The translations under genes were made by a program, and so were the position numbers. This document shows positions 27,096-35,025 of a stretch of DNA of 64,000 nucleotides, piece by piece. The stretch is from Pelagibacterium luteolum (GTDB lineage Bacteria > Pseudomonadota > Alphaproteobacteria > Rhizobiales > Devosiaceae), in contig NZ_FNCS01000015.1 in the NCBI RefSeq assembly GCF_900100665.1, positions 1 through 64,000 of the forward strand. The letters are read 5' to 3'. The number at the start of each line of letters is the position of its first letter. The stretch's first letter is position 1. The notes beneath the pieces are model-generated. The model worked only from the letters and a program-made list of their open reading frames with translations. It was not told the DNA's origin and searched no databases.

Positions 27096-28220
27096 TCAGA
27101 TAACACCCCACGCCCGATAGCGTCCCCTCCCCGTCATCTCGCGAACGCCGAGATCGGCGATCAGGTTGAGGGCACCTCGCGGCGTAACCTTCGCCGTCTT
27201 CGCGATCATTGCGGCAGAGACGACAGGGCGCGCAAGGATGAGGTCGATCACCGAAGGCAGGCTGCTGGACGAACGGCGCCCGCGCAGCTTGCGTTCCAGC
27301 TGCTCCCGAGCCTGCGAGAGTCGGGCGATATCCTTCATGCCCAGGTCGGCAGCGGCCGACATCGCGTCGAGAAAGGCGAGTAGCCGTGTCGTCCGATTTT
27401 GCGCCCGGCGTCGCTCCCGCGGAACCGCCTTGAGCCCGACGTTGAAGGCCAGCAGATGGGACGTGACCTTGCGCCGTGACCGGAGATAGGCACTGGCGAG
27501 CTGACCGCCGAGCCAGTGCTGCCGCTGCATCGGTTCGAGGTCTTCCCAGGCATCATAGATCAGCGCCGCTCCGAGAGCGGAAGGAACGCTCGCGCTCTGT
27601 TTGATGATCTGACGCCATTGCTGCAATCGATCCTGTTCGTCCCAGTCGGGATCCCGGATCACCAGATCGCCGACGACCAGAGATGGCCGATTGGATGCAG
27701 CTACCGCCACATCATCCTCGACCAGCCTGTCGATGAGCCGTTGCGAGCGGTCGAGGATCGCATCGATGTCGGCGAACTCGCGCGAAAGCGCGTCGCCGTC
27801 ATCATCGGCAATTTCGTCATCGCCCTCCTCTGCCCGTTCGGCAACGTGATCGGGTCGGTCCTGCCGCTTTTCCGCACCGGCGCCTGTCAGCGCGGCGATG
27901 CCGGCCTCGCCGAATGCCCAATCTGGATTGGAGCTGGCGATTCGACGCCGGCTACGCACGATCGTATGCGCAATGGTCAGCTCATGTGTCGGCGTCCGGA
28001 CATCCATATGAGCGTCGTGGAGAACCAGATCCTCGATATGGACGAGCTCGCCCGCTACCCACATGCTCGCCGCCGAGTCGAAGAAATGTCCCCTCTCGAT
28101 GAACCCTTCTCCGACCGGGCTCCTTCGCACGACCTCGTCCAGGCGGGCGAGCTGATCTTCTGCCCGCGCCACGGCCGGGAGGAGGGTTTGGAGTGGTAAA
28201 TCTGCGACTTCATAAGCCAT
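27096..28220 (-). CDS. DUF1612 / helix-turn-helix plasmid protein (RHE_PE00001-like)
   Basis: A 374-residue protein of a family common on rhizobial plasmids. The N-terminal part has the DUF1612 pattern (RGHFFDSAASMWVAGELVHI, then IEDLVLHDAHMD); an acidic linker follows (EEGDDEIADDDGD). The C-terminal 60 residues form a winged helix (VVSAAMIAKTAKVTPRGALN). It is probably a DNA-binding regulator, with unknown targets. It converges on the Abi-like gene with 11 bases between them and diverges from the serine recombinase across a 283-base gap containing palindromes. Fic/DOC-related assignments have also been used for relatives, so the biochemical role is open. Confidence 0.75.
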   Translation of the reverse strand: MAYEVADLPLQTLLPAVARAEDQLARLDEVVRRSPVGEGFIERGHFFDSAASMWVAGELVHIEDLVLHDAHMDVRTPTHELTIAHTIVRSRRRIASSNPDWAFGEAGIAALTGAGAEKRQDRPDHVAERAEEGDDEIADDDGDALSREFADIDAILDRSQRLIDRLVEDDVAVAASNRPSLVVGDLVIRDPDWDEQDRLQQWRQIIKQSASVPSALGAALIYDAWEDLEPMQRQHWLGGQLASAYLRSRRKVTSHLLAFNVGLKAVPRERRRAQNRTTRLLAFLDAMSAAADLGMKDIARLSQAREQLERKLRGRRSSSSLPSVIDLILARPVVSAAMIAKTAKVTPRGALNLIADLGVREMTGRGRYRAWGVI

Positions 28221-28432
28221 TGTGAATACGTCGCTTTGTTCGCGATACGGAAGCTATCACGGCATTCACTTCCCTCATAGGCGCATCTTTCAGGGCGCGC
28301 GTACTATAGAGAGACGGCAAGCCTTCCAGATTGAACAGAGCTACGCCGGCTGACGCTCAGATCGTCGAGAAACGCTGTTTCCATGGGGTTTTCCCCTTCG
28401 GCCGAGGTCGGGAAGGTCATCACGAGACGTTT

Positions 28433-28473
28433 ACAAACGATCGTTTGTTGATATCTTCGGTGTTTGTACAAAC
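28433..28473. promoter_or_regulatory. Two palindromes with shared half-sites upstream of the serine recombinase
   Basis: ACAAACGATCGTTTGT (28433-28448) is a perfect 16-base palindrome and GTTTGTACAAAC (28462-28473) a perfect 12-base palindrome; both are built from ACAAAC/GTTTGT half-sites. They lie 30-70 bases before the recombinase ATG (28504). They could be recombinase crossover/accessory sites (res-like) or an operator for autoregulation. Confidence 0.55.
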
Positions 28474-28503
28474 GCCTCTTTCCGATGCTGAGAGACGCCG
28501 TAA

Positions 28504-29436
28504 ATGGCCCGTGAAGCGCAAGATCGACGCTCCGGTCGACCACAGGGCCGGCAAATCGGCTACGCGCGCGTGTCGACGGACGAACAAGCGACGGAAGCGC
28601 AGGAAATTGAGCTGCGATCGGCCGGCTGCGACGTCATCGTTCAGGAACATGGATCTGGGGCGTCGAGAGCCCGCCCTGCCCTCCTGCGGTTGATCAGCGA
28701 TATCCGCGCCGGCGATGTCCTGGTCGTTGTGCGTCTCGATCGCCTTGCGCGCTCGGTCAGCCATCTTCTCGCCGTGATCGAGGATCTGACCGACAAGGGA
28801 GCGCATTTCCGGTCACTGCGGGACCCGATCGACACATCGACGCCGCAAGGCATGTTCTCCCTGCAGGTCCTCGGCGCCGTCGCACAGCTCGAACGTGCGC
28901 TGATCTCGGAGCGAACCAAAGCCGGGATTGCGGCCGCCCGGAAGAAGGGTAGGCTGCCCGGCAATCCGGGGATGCGGGAGCGACGTCCTGCTGCCTTGGC
29001 GAAGACCGCCGCGGCGCGGCGAGCCTCATATGGCGCCCGCATCCAGGCTTCCATGAACGACTGGTTGCCTACGGTGCGACGAATGAGGCCGGACCATCCC
29101 TGGGACGATGTGGTCCGCGTGTTGAACCAGAAAGGCGCGAGTTGGACGCCCGAACGACTGCGACGCGCAGTGAAATGGCTCGTCGCCGAACGCCTGGCTG
29201 ATTCCGCATTGCTAAAGCGGGCATCTCCCCAGCTTCCCGAAGATCGGCTAATGATCCTCGTGACAGGGATTTCACAATCCAACCCAGACCTATCGCTACG
29301 CGACATCGCTGGCCAGCTCGAGCGCCTGCATGAGCGAACCCCACGAGGAAGCGCAAAATGGTCGGCCTCATCAGTCAAGAACCTGCTCGATCGGGCCCGC
29401 CGGCTTGGTCTCGCCCGGGAACCGCCCGCACCGTGA
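28504..29436 (+). CDS. Serine recombinase (resolvase/invertase family)
   Basis: A 310-residue protein. The N-terminal resolvase domain has the catalytic serine in YARVSTDEQ (Ser24), the arginines in VVVRLDRLARSVSHLL and the long E-helix region (LGAVAQLERALISERTKAGI). The extra C-terminal ~150 residues include two recombinase-like helical repeats with WTPERLRRAVKWLV. Classic resolvases are about 185 residues, so this is a longer subfamily seen on rhizobial plasmids. Likely jobs are resolving plasmid multimers or cointegrates. Two palindromes in front of the gene may be its sites. It lies between the DUF1612 regulator and repABC, a place suited to plasmid stability. Confidence 0.85.
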   Translation: MAREAQDRRSGRPQGRQIGYARVSTDEQATEAQEIELRSAGCDVIVQEHGSGASRARPALLRLISDIRAGDVLVVVRLDRLARSVSHLLAVIEDLTDKGAHFRSLRDPIDTSTPQGMFSLQVLGAVAQLERALISERTKAGIAAARKKGRLPGNPGMRERRPAALAKTAAARRASYGARIQASMNDWLPTVRRMRPDHPWDDVVRVLNQKGASWTPERLRRAVKWLVAERLADSALLKRASPQLPEDRLMILVTGISQSNPDLSLRDIAGQLERLHERTPRGSAKWSASSVKNLLDRARRLGLAREPPAP

Positions 29437-29472
29437 CCGGTTCCCCACGGCGTCATCCCCACTGCACAGGCC

Positions 29473-29658
29473 TCAGTTTACGATCCGCGGCTGACGATCA
29501 GCATCTCCGCTCCGCTTGTACGCCGCCCAGGCATCGGCTGGAACAGCGCTGCCGGCGCGCGCCAGCCAATCCGCACGATCGGCTTCGGAAAGTGAGTTCC
29601 ACCACACGATCCCAGCCGTTTCATCGGGCGTCGGTTCCCGGTCGTGTTCGCTTTTCAT
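29473..29658 (-). CDS. Small protein downstream of repC, 61 residues
   Basis: A short protein starting MKSEHDREPTPDETAG with an aromatic centre (IVWWNSLSEADRADWLARA). GAGGA lies about 8 bases before ATG 29658. It follows repC on the same strand after 88 bases and may be part of the replication transcript. Related small proteins sit beside repC on other rhizobial replicons, but no function is known to me. Confidence 0.55.
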   Translation of the reverse strand: MKSEHDREPTPDETAGIVWWNSLSEADRADWLARAGSAVPADAWAAYKRSGDADRQPRIVN

Positions 29659-29746
29659 GTCCTCGATCCTCGCATATGGCGCTCTTCCCAACAAGCTCGG
29701 CAGCCACTATCCACGACCGTGGAGCCGATCAAACCCGCTCGGCTCA

Positions 29747-31090
29747 TCACGATCCGCGCCCCGGCTTGTCGAGGCTGCGGCGCAACGCATCGCTAATTTC
29801 CAGTCGCGATTCGGTGCGAACGACCTTCCCCGCCGTTTCCAGATCGACGGCAGCAGCTTCAGCTCCGTTTCCGGCGGCTTTCGACGCCTCAAGCTTGGCG
29901 CGCAGCAAGGCCATGATCATCGGCCAGACCGAGAACTTTCCGGCCTTGGCCCGATCCGTCAGGCTGCGCAAATAGCCGCCGGCGCTGTTGATCTGGTCTT
30001 GCCGCTGGTAGATCGCAGCAATGGTGATCGCCGCCTGCTGCTCACCCAACGCCGTTCGCGCTTCCTCCCAGGCGCTCGGGCTGATGCCCATGATCGGCCG
30101 GGCAACCTCGGCGGCCGCCAGAAATTCACGCCAGTTGCGAATTCCGCCGCCGCCCTTCACCAACCAGAGCATGTTCGGGCAGGCATCCAGCACGATTCCT
30201 AACGGCAGCTCGCGCTTCGGCAGGCTCCGCACGTTGTCGGTTTCCGCTGCGCTGCCGCTCGCTTCATCTTTATTTCCTGAGCCACTTTCAGATTCAAATT
30301 TAGAGTCTGGTTTTGAATTCTGTATGTGGCGCTCGATATGAGACTCATTGGCGCTCATATTCTTTGTTTCTACGAATGATTCCAATGCCTCACGCACTTC
30401 AGCCCAGAGGTCCTCAAGCTCGGCAGCGATGGCTTCGAGGACTTGGCGGGGCGCTGTACGGGGAATCCGGCCGACGATGGCTTGATAGGTTTGCTGGACC
30501 CTGCCCCAATTTGCCGGAACGCCTTCTTCGATGCCGGCGTCTATCATCTTAACGATGTCGCGGCGGCATATGGTTAGCCGTTCCTTAACGACCCGGTAGG
30601 CCTTCTTCTCGGCTCGGACGACTTCCGCCAGCTCCTTGAACTCGGCCGCACGGGCGACGATCGGCGAGATGTCGAAGCCGTAGGCTTGCTCGATTTCGCC
30701 CCCCTGCCCTTTCCGAGCGTAGCGCTTGCCGTTGGGGCTGTCCCTGCGGATGATCAAACCGCACTCCACCAGGACGGCCAGGTGCCGCCGTAGCGTCGCC
30801 GGTGGCATGCCATTGGCGCGGCCGATCAGCTGCTCATTGGACGGCCAGACGATCAGCTCGCTATCGCCGTAGAGCGCGGTCTCCGGATGGAACGACAGCA
30901 GGGCGTCAAGTATGGCCAGTGCGCGATCGGTCGCGCCCAATGCGCCGCGGGCTTCCTTGATGTTCTGGAAGACATGCCATTTGTGGACCGTCAGGTCCGC
31001 CGGCATGGCCTTTGCGGCCACCTGGCTTGAAATCATGCCAAGCGTCATCGGCCGCCGCCCAAAGGGCGTCGTTGAGATATGCGTGTCCAT
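29747..31090 (-). CDS. repC: RepC, replication initiator of the repABC plasmid
   Basis: A 447-residue initiator of normal length. The N-terminal winged-helix DNA-binding domain spans about 30-160 (KWHVFQNIKEARGALGATDR, then LPPATLRRHLAVLVECGLII-type strands), and the C-terminal domain contains SAWEEARTALGEQQAAITIA. RepC binds the origin, which in this family lies inside repC itself. The start (MDTHISTTPFGRRPMTLGM) matches other RepC proteins. Expression is expected to be held down by the countertranscript RNA in the 266-base repB-repC gap and by RepA-RepB repression of the operon promoter, with quorum-dependent boosting possible through the tra-box-like dyad. Confidence 0.95.
   Translation of the reverse strand: MDTHISTTPFGRRPMTLGMISSQVAAKAMPADLTVHKWHVFQNIKEARGALGATDRALAILDALLSFHPETALYGDSELIVWPSNEQLIGRANGMPPATLRRHLAVLVECGLIIRRDSPNGKRYARKGQGGEIEQAYGFDISPIVARAAEFKELAEVVRAEKKAYRVVKERLTICRRDIVKMIDAGIEEGVPANWGRVQQTYQAIVGRIPRTAPRQVLEAIAAELEDLWAEVREALESFVETKNMSANESHIERHIQNSKPDSKFESESGSGNKDEASGSAAETDNVRSLPKRELPLGIVLDACPNMLWLVKGGGGIRNWREFLAAAEVARPIMGISPSAWEEARTALGEQQAAITIAAIYQRQDQINSAGGYLRSLTDRAKAGKFSVWPMIMALLRAKLEASKAAGNGAEAAAVDLETAGKVVRTESRLEISDALRRSLDKPGRGS
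30265..30385. other. AT-rich stretch inside repC, candidate oriV
   Basis: This stretch is clearly richer in A and T than the rest of repC (for example TTCAGATTCAAATTTAGAGT) and encodes a low-complexity Ser/Glu/Asn linker between the two RepC domains. In repABC plasmids the replication origin maps to such an AT-rich block in the middle of repC. Confidence 0.65.
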
Positions 31091-31150
31091 TTTCCTTCAC
31101 CTTCCTTCAGGCAAAAGAAACCGGCTCGCCGAAGATGGCGTCAAAGACTC

Positions 31151-31179
31151 TTGACAGTGATTCCTGGAAGTGTGATTCT
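31151..31179 (+). promoter_or_regulatory. Promoter of the repABC countertranscript RNA
   Basis: TTGACA (31151-31156), a 17-base spacer and GATTCT (31174-31179) on the strand opposite to repABC, within the repB-repC gap. The -35 is perfect and the -10 keeps the key A and final T. It points into the terminator hairpin at 31202-31234. Confidence 0.7.
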
Positions 31180-31185
31180 CTTAGG

Positions 31186-31239
31186 TGCTAATCGAGAGAA
31201 GGGCTTCCGGAGACGCGTTTTCGGGGGCCTTTTTCTTTT
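31186..31239 (+). ncRNA. Countertranscript RNA (ctRNA/incA-type) controlling repC
   Basis: Predicted ~50-base antisense RNA on the plus strand in the repB-repC gap, opposite to the repABC mRNA leader of repC. It starts about 7 bases after the -10 element and ends at a strong hairpin with a U-rich tail. In repABC plasmids an RNA in this position is the trans-acting incompatibility factor that forces the repC leader to fold over its ribosome site or terminate early. The boundaries are predictions; the position, orientation, promoter and terminator all agree. Confidence 0.7.
31202..31234 (+). terminator. Intrinsic terminator of the ctRNA
   Basis: A 12-base stem (GGCTTCCGGAGA with TTTTCGGGGGCC, including G-U pairs) closes on a CGCG tetraloop and is followed by TTTTTCTTTT. 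This is a textbook factor-independent terminator. Confidence 0.8.
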
Positions 31240-31320
31240 GCTGTCTGTTTCCTTTCGCAATTGGATACACACTCATCGCCGAAGCTGACCATGCCAGCAC
31301 GGCCTCAAGCTCCAAACCAC

Positions 31321-31336
31321 CTTGTCAGCTGACAAG
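31321..31336. repeat. parS-like palindrome in the repB-repC gap
   Basis: CTTGTCAGCTGACAAG is a perfect 16-base palindrome, 20 bases past the end of repB. It shares 15 of 16 bases with the core of the palindrome inside repB. RepB of repABC plasmids binds 16-base palindromes of this kind as the centromere (parS), often close to the rep genes. Confidence 0.7.
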
Positions 31337-31356
31337 ATTTTTACGCGGGCCCAAGA

Positions 31357-32388
31357 TCACTCACCGCCCTCACGAGCGAAGAACCTCTCGATCAGCGCTG
31401 GCAGCTCCCCCTCCAGGAATGAGGCGAATGCCGGTGCGCGATCTCTTTCAATTGTCAGCTTTACATCGGTCCCAGAGAATACGGCCTTCCCGACCACTTC
31501 TCCGGTCGGAGCCACCAACACCAGATCACTCTGTTGCTTTACCGGAGCCTTCCTCGCCGTTGCGAACGCAAGCTTGAATCGGTCATCGGACGGGAGGCGT
31601 GAAACCTTGTCACCTGACAAGGTTTCACGGATTCGCATGAGCACATCAGTCTCTGCGGACACCGCATTCGCTAGCGCGACCCAGCGGGGCCGGCCGACCT
31701 TCGGCGCTCGGCCGATTGCTTCGATAACATCCCCCGGAAGAGCACGGCACACGGATCGCAGGCGCGCCAATTCGGGATCATCGATTGAAAGCGCCGCTCG
31801 GATGTCGCGCGCCTTAATGCCCGCCTCGTCCATACGCCACGCGAACAGGGCACGTTCAATCCAGCTAAGGTCTTGCCGCGCAGCATTTTCAATCCCTTGC
31901 GCGACCACGAGCTCGACATCGGAAAGATCCAGCACCGTCGCCTTGAGCTTGATGCCAAGTTCCCGGGCCGCGCGCCAACGCCGGTGCCCGTAGACAACCT
32001 GGTATCGGCCTTCGACGCTGGGGTGCTTTCGCACCTGGATCGGCAGCTTCTGGCCTTCCTCGGCAATGAGCTTCTTCAGCGCTTCGAAATCGGCGCTGTT
32101 GTCGTCCGGAAGCCGATCGGGAAACGGAGAAGGATCAATCAGCTCCGGATCGAGCTCCAACCCCACGCCAGCGTCGACGATCGCCTGAAGTCGATCTCGC
32201 TGTTCCCGAAGGTCACTAAGTGACCGCTGTGTGGCGCCGATAACGCCGGCACCAACTCGCGCAACCGGTTGGACGGAGATGGATCTTGTTCCACTCTCCG
32301 GACGGCTACCGTCATCGGCTGACGGAACCGGCTCGGAAAACGCTCCGAAGCTCGCGAGGATCGACTTTCCTGATGACCGCTTTGTCAT
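31357..32388 (-). CDS. repB: RepB, ParB-type centromere-binding protein
   Basis: A 343-residue ParB/RepB protein. The N-terminal ParB/Srx domain has LIAEEGQKLPIQVRKHPSVE and the arginine box in YQVVYGHRRWRAARELG, followed by a helix-turn-helix region (DLSWIERALFAWRMDEAGI). It binds parS and RepA to segregate the plasmid and, with RepA, represses the operon. Start 32388 is preferred because ATG overlaps the repA stop as ATGA. The coding region contains a long near-perfect palindrome (31598-31629), a likely parS. The gene name is given by order and sequence. Confidence 0.95.
   Translation of the reverse strand: MTKRSSGKSILASFGAFSEPVPSADDGSRPESGTRSISVQPVARVGAGVIGATQRSLSDLREQRDRLQAIVDAGVGLELDPELIDPSPFPDRLPDDNSADFEALKKLIAEEGQKLPIQVRKHPSVEGRYQVVYGHRRWRAARELGIKLKATVLDLSDVELVVAQGIENAARQDLSWIERALFAWRMDEAGIKARDIRAALSIDDPELARLRSVCRALPGDVIEAIGRAPKVGRPRWVALANAVSAETDVLMRIRETLSGDKVSRLPSDDRFKLAFATARKAPVKQQSDLVLVAPTGEVVGKAVFSGTDVKLTIERDRAPAFASFLEGELPALIERFFAREGGE
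31598..31629. repeat. Extended palindrome inside repB, probable second parS
   Basis: A 32-base dyad, perfect in both 15-base arms and broken only by a central CC, lies within the repB reading frame. Its centre, CTTGTCACCTGACAAG, differs by one base from the 16-base palindrome at 31321-31336. The arms continue outward with GAAAC and GTTTC. Such conservation under coding constraint suggests a binding site. Confidence 0.7.
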
Positions 32389-33599
32389 CCCCGCCCCCAA
32401 CTCTCTGCAATGAGGTCGACTATCCGCTCGTTGACGGCGTCGATAGACTCCCGTGCACGCTTGACGGTGGTCGCTCCAACATTGCCTGCTTCCAACTCGT
32501 AGAGGGTCCGCTTTGCAAGGCCCGCCGTTTCTATTGCCGCGCTCTCGACTGCTGTCGGCGTCAGCACGTCCTCGGCAAATAGATGCCGCAGCATCGAAAC
32601 GACATGGACCTGGGACTGATCGTTGGGGTCGTGCCGCGTCACCACATACCGCAGGAAGTCCTGTTCCATCACGGCACCAGCATCGCGTATGACCGAGATC
32701 AGATCGCCCATCATGAGCAAGAACTGGCTCATGGACATGACGTCGAGCATCGCTGGATGCACCGTAACAAGGAGGCCAGTCGCTGCGTAAATCGCGCCAA
32801 GCGTCAAGAAGCCGAGGGAAGGGGGGGTGTCGAGTATTACGATATCATAATTGTTCTCGACCTCGGCGATCGCCAGCCGAAGGCGCTCGAAGAAGATGCT
32901 CTGATTGCCATTCTGCTTCTGCGCAAGAACCCGCGGGGTTTCATGTTCGTATTCCATGACCTCGATGTTTCCCGGAATTAGGTCAATCCCTGAGAAGTAT
33001 GTCTTGCGTATCACGTCCTGGATCGGGCGCCGCTCGTCGTCGTAACGCAGGGCCGCGTAGATGGTCTCGTTCTGCTGGACATCCATTTCAGGCTGCGCGC
33101 CGAACATCGCAGAGAGCGACGCTTGCGGGTCTAGATCGATTGCGAGTACCCTATAGCCATAGAGCGCCAGATAGTGGGCGAGATGCGCGCTTGTAGTTGT
33201 TTTCGCGCTGCCGCCCTTGAAATTGGCTACGGCAAGAATCTGGAGGTGTTCGCCCTCCCGTCGGTGCGGCAGATACCTCAGTGCCTCAGCGGGCTTTTGG
33301 CTAGCAAACAGCTCTCTCAACTCGTTGATCTGCGCCAGCGTGTACGCTCTGTGGTTGTTTTCCAGCCGCGCCGGCACAGGGCCCTTTCCCTCGTTGGACA
33401 TCAGCTTGAGTGTCGATTCCGGAATGGATGTCAGCTTGGACACCTCATGGATCATGAAATTCCTGAGGCTCTTCTGAGCGTCCGGTGGGTACATCTGCTC
33501 TCGTCTGGCCTGCAGGTGGCTCGAAAGCATGCTCGCATGCCGGACAATCTTATCCGCGGGATCGTCCCTCTGCGGGACTGATGCGGCTGGTATAGCCAT
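32385..33599 (-). CDS. repA: RepA, ParA-type partition ATPase
   Basis: A 404-residue Walker-type partition ATPase. An N-terminal helix-turn-helix region with KLTSIPESTLKLMSNEGKGP precedes the deviant Walker A VANFKGGSAKTTTSAHLA, Walker A' AIDLDPQASLSAMFGA and Walker B VILDTPPSLGFLTLGA. It drives plasmid segregation with RepB-parS and represses the repABC promoter. Start 33599 (MAIPAASVPQRDD) is preferred over the upstream 33668, whose extra residues look non-coding; AGAGGG lies about 12 bases before it. A tra-box-like dyad lies about 290 bases upstream. Confidence 0.94.
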   Translation of the reverse strand: MAIPAASVPQRDDPADKIVRHASMLSSHLQARREQMYPPDAQKSLRNFMIHEVSKLTSIPESTLKLMSNEGKGPVPARLENNHRAYTLAQINELRELFASQKPAEALRYLPHRREGEHLQILAVANFKGGSAKTTTSAHLAHYLALYGYRVLAIDLDPQASLSAMFGAQPEMDVQQNETIYAALRYDDERRPIQDVIRKTYFSGIDLIPGNIEVMEYEHETPRVLAQKQNGNQSIFFERLRLAIAEVENNYDIVILDTPPSLGFLTLGAIYAATGLLVTVHPAMLDVMSMSQFLLMMGDLISVIRDAGAVMEQDFLRYVVTRHDPNDQSQVHVVSMLRHLFAEDVLTPTAVESAAIETAGLAKRTLYELEAGNVGATTVKRARESIDAVNERIVDLIAESWGRG

Positions 33600-34110
33600 T
33601 GTCGTTGCGAACCCTCTTTGGCGGCCTGGAGGCGCTTTATCGCCCTTTGCCCGACAAAGGTAGGCCACGATTCTGCCCGTGCGTCCAGCGGTTTAAGGTT
33701 AACAACATCTTAGCGACACGCCCCGACCGACTCCAATAAGATCGTTCAGCGGAGCTTCAGAGTCAGGCATCGCGCCGTAGGCGAGTACCCTTTCCAGTGC
33801 GTTTTCAATCGCTTACGTGCTCCGCGGGTGACTATTCCGTGGGAAGGTTCAGTGCCACGTGCCGCCGCCTTGGTCCGTGCAGAACCCTGAGAAGTTTCAC
33901 AGTGATGGATGGGCGTCAAACTGGGTGAATGGGCGTGACTGCCGCTCCTTTGGGGCGACTCACTTCCACCCATGAACAGATGGCTCTGGAGAGATGACGT
34001 CGGCCCTGGATGCGACATACCCGAAGCCGGGCGGGCAGGGGACTCGGTAAGCGCGTAGGAACGGACCTCGCGTCACCGCACAACCTGTTGCCCTGCACGC
34101 TCGGACAAGA
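33600..34110. other. repA upstream region (operon promoter and control sites)
   Basis: This 511-base gap between repA and the 3' end of traR holds no gene that I can support; short frames on both strands have irregular composition. It should carry the repABC promoter(s) and RepA-binding sites. A TTTAAGGTTAAC segment near 33692-33703 is AT-rich and may be part of the promoter. The tra-box-like dyad at 33887-33902 is listed separately. Confidence 0.5.
33887..33902. promoter_or_regulatory. tra/lux-box-like dyad upstream of repABC
   Basis: CTGAGAAGTTTCACAG matches the dyad in the traR-traI gap at 13 of 16 positions. In Ti plasmids TraR binds boxes upstream of repABC to raise copy number before transfer, and this site is in the matching place, about 290 bases before repA. 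Confidence 0.5.
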
Positions 34111-34872
34111 TCAAATCAACTGTTGACGCACTGCAAGCGCGACGGCGTGGGTGACGTTGGTGGCATCGAGCTTCCGCCGAGCATTTTGCAGGTGATACTC
34201 GACCGTCCGCACCTTGGTCCCGACGATTTGCGCGATTTCGGACATGCGCTTGCCTTTTGCCATCCAGCTCAGGCAGAGCCTCTCTCTGGGGCTTAGCTTG
34301 ACGGTGACAGCAGTTATGGGCTCGAGCATCCAGCGCCGCGCATAAACATCCACGTGCGATGCAATCGAAGCGGCAAGGAAGGGACATTCTACCAGGCAAT
34401 TGTCACACTGGTTCGAGGACGCGAGGGTGAACAATACAGTCCGGCCGAACCCGGCCGACACGGGCACAGATACCCCCGATGCGATACCATGGTCTCCGGC
34501 CTCTCCGAGGAAGCGCACCTGATCCGGCGACAATGCCCGTGCAAGGTCGCGTTCGGACCACGCAAAGCAGCGCTCAGAGCGGCGGGCTTCCTGCACGACG
34601 GGATCGATGGTCGCGTAGTTCTTGTTGATGTAGTTGCCTTGCCATGCGCGCGGGTACGTCGAAAACGTGTCGATCTCCGGTCCACACACCGAGAGATAGG
34701 CGAACCAGTCAAATCCCAATTGGCCGGCGAATTCCTTCACCGCGGCTTTGACCGGGCCAATCCCTCGGGCCGTTTCTAGTGAATCGCGCAGCTGGTCGAA
34801 GGCTCTGCTCGGCAAGTGTCCTCTCCGGGTGTTCTCGTCCTCGATTCGAGAAGTCGCAATTTCGAGTTGCAT
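34111..34872 (-). CDS. traR: TraR, LuxR-family quorum-sensing activator
   Basis: A 253-residue LuxR-type regulator. The N-terminal autoinducer domain has the conserved aromatic and acidic ligand-binding residues (GFDWFAYLSV, YINKNYATIDPVVQEA, FAWSERDLAR). The C-terminal LuxR helix-turn-helix is VKLSPRERLCLSWMAKGK with TKVRTVEYHLQNARRK. Start 34872 (MQLEIATSRIED) gives the usual TraR length; the frame runs open to 35073 but overlaps the divergent traI. Bound to acyl-homoserine lactone it should activate traI-trb, the tra genes and repABC. No TraM anti-activator gene is in the window. Confidence 0.88.
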   Translation of the reverse strand: MQLEIATSRIEDENTRRGHLPSRAFDQLRDSLETARGIGPVKAAVKEFAGQLGFDWFAYLSVCGPEIDTFSTYPRAWQGNYINKNYATIDPVVQEARRSERCFAWSERDLARALSPDQVRFLGEAGDHGIASGVSVPVSAGFGRTVLFTLASSNQCDNCLVECPFLAASIASHVDVYARRWMLEPITAVTVKLSPRERLCLSWMAKGKRMSEIAQIVGTKVRTVEYHLQNARRKLDATNVTHAVALAVRQQLI

Positions 34873-34947
34873 GGCAATTCGGCCATAAGTGCGGCGACGG
34901 CGCCTCGGCACGCCCAACTGTCTATCACGGCGACGACTCTCGATCCC

Positions 34948-34963
34948 CTGTGACTTTTCACAG
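34948..34963. promoter_or_regulatory. tra/lux-box-like operator in the traR-traI gap
   Basis: CTGTGACTTTTCACAG: six-base arms CTGTGA/TCACAG around CTTT, centred about 70 bases before the traI ATG and about 80 before traR. The position, symmetry and a near-identical copy upstream of repABC make it the best TraR target in the window. Confidence 0.6.
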
Positions 34964-35025
34964 CTGGCGGTGCGCGGCCGTACGGGATTCAAGAGACCGC
35001 AATTCAATGGGTTAAGGATTGGGTC

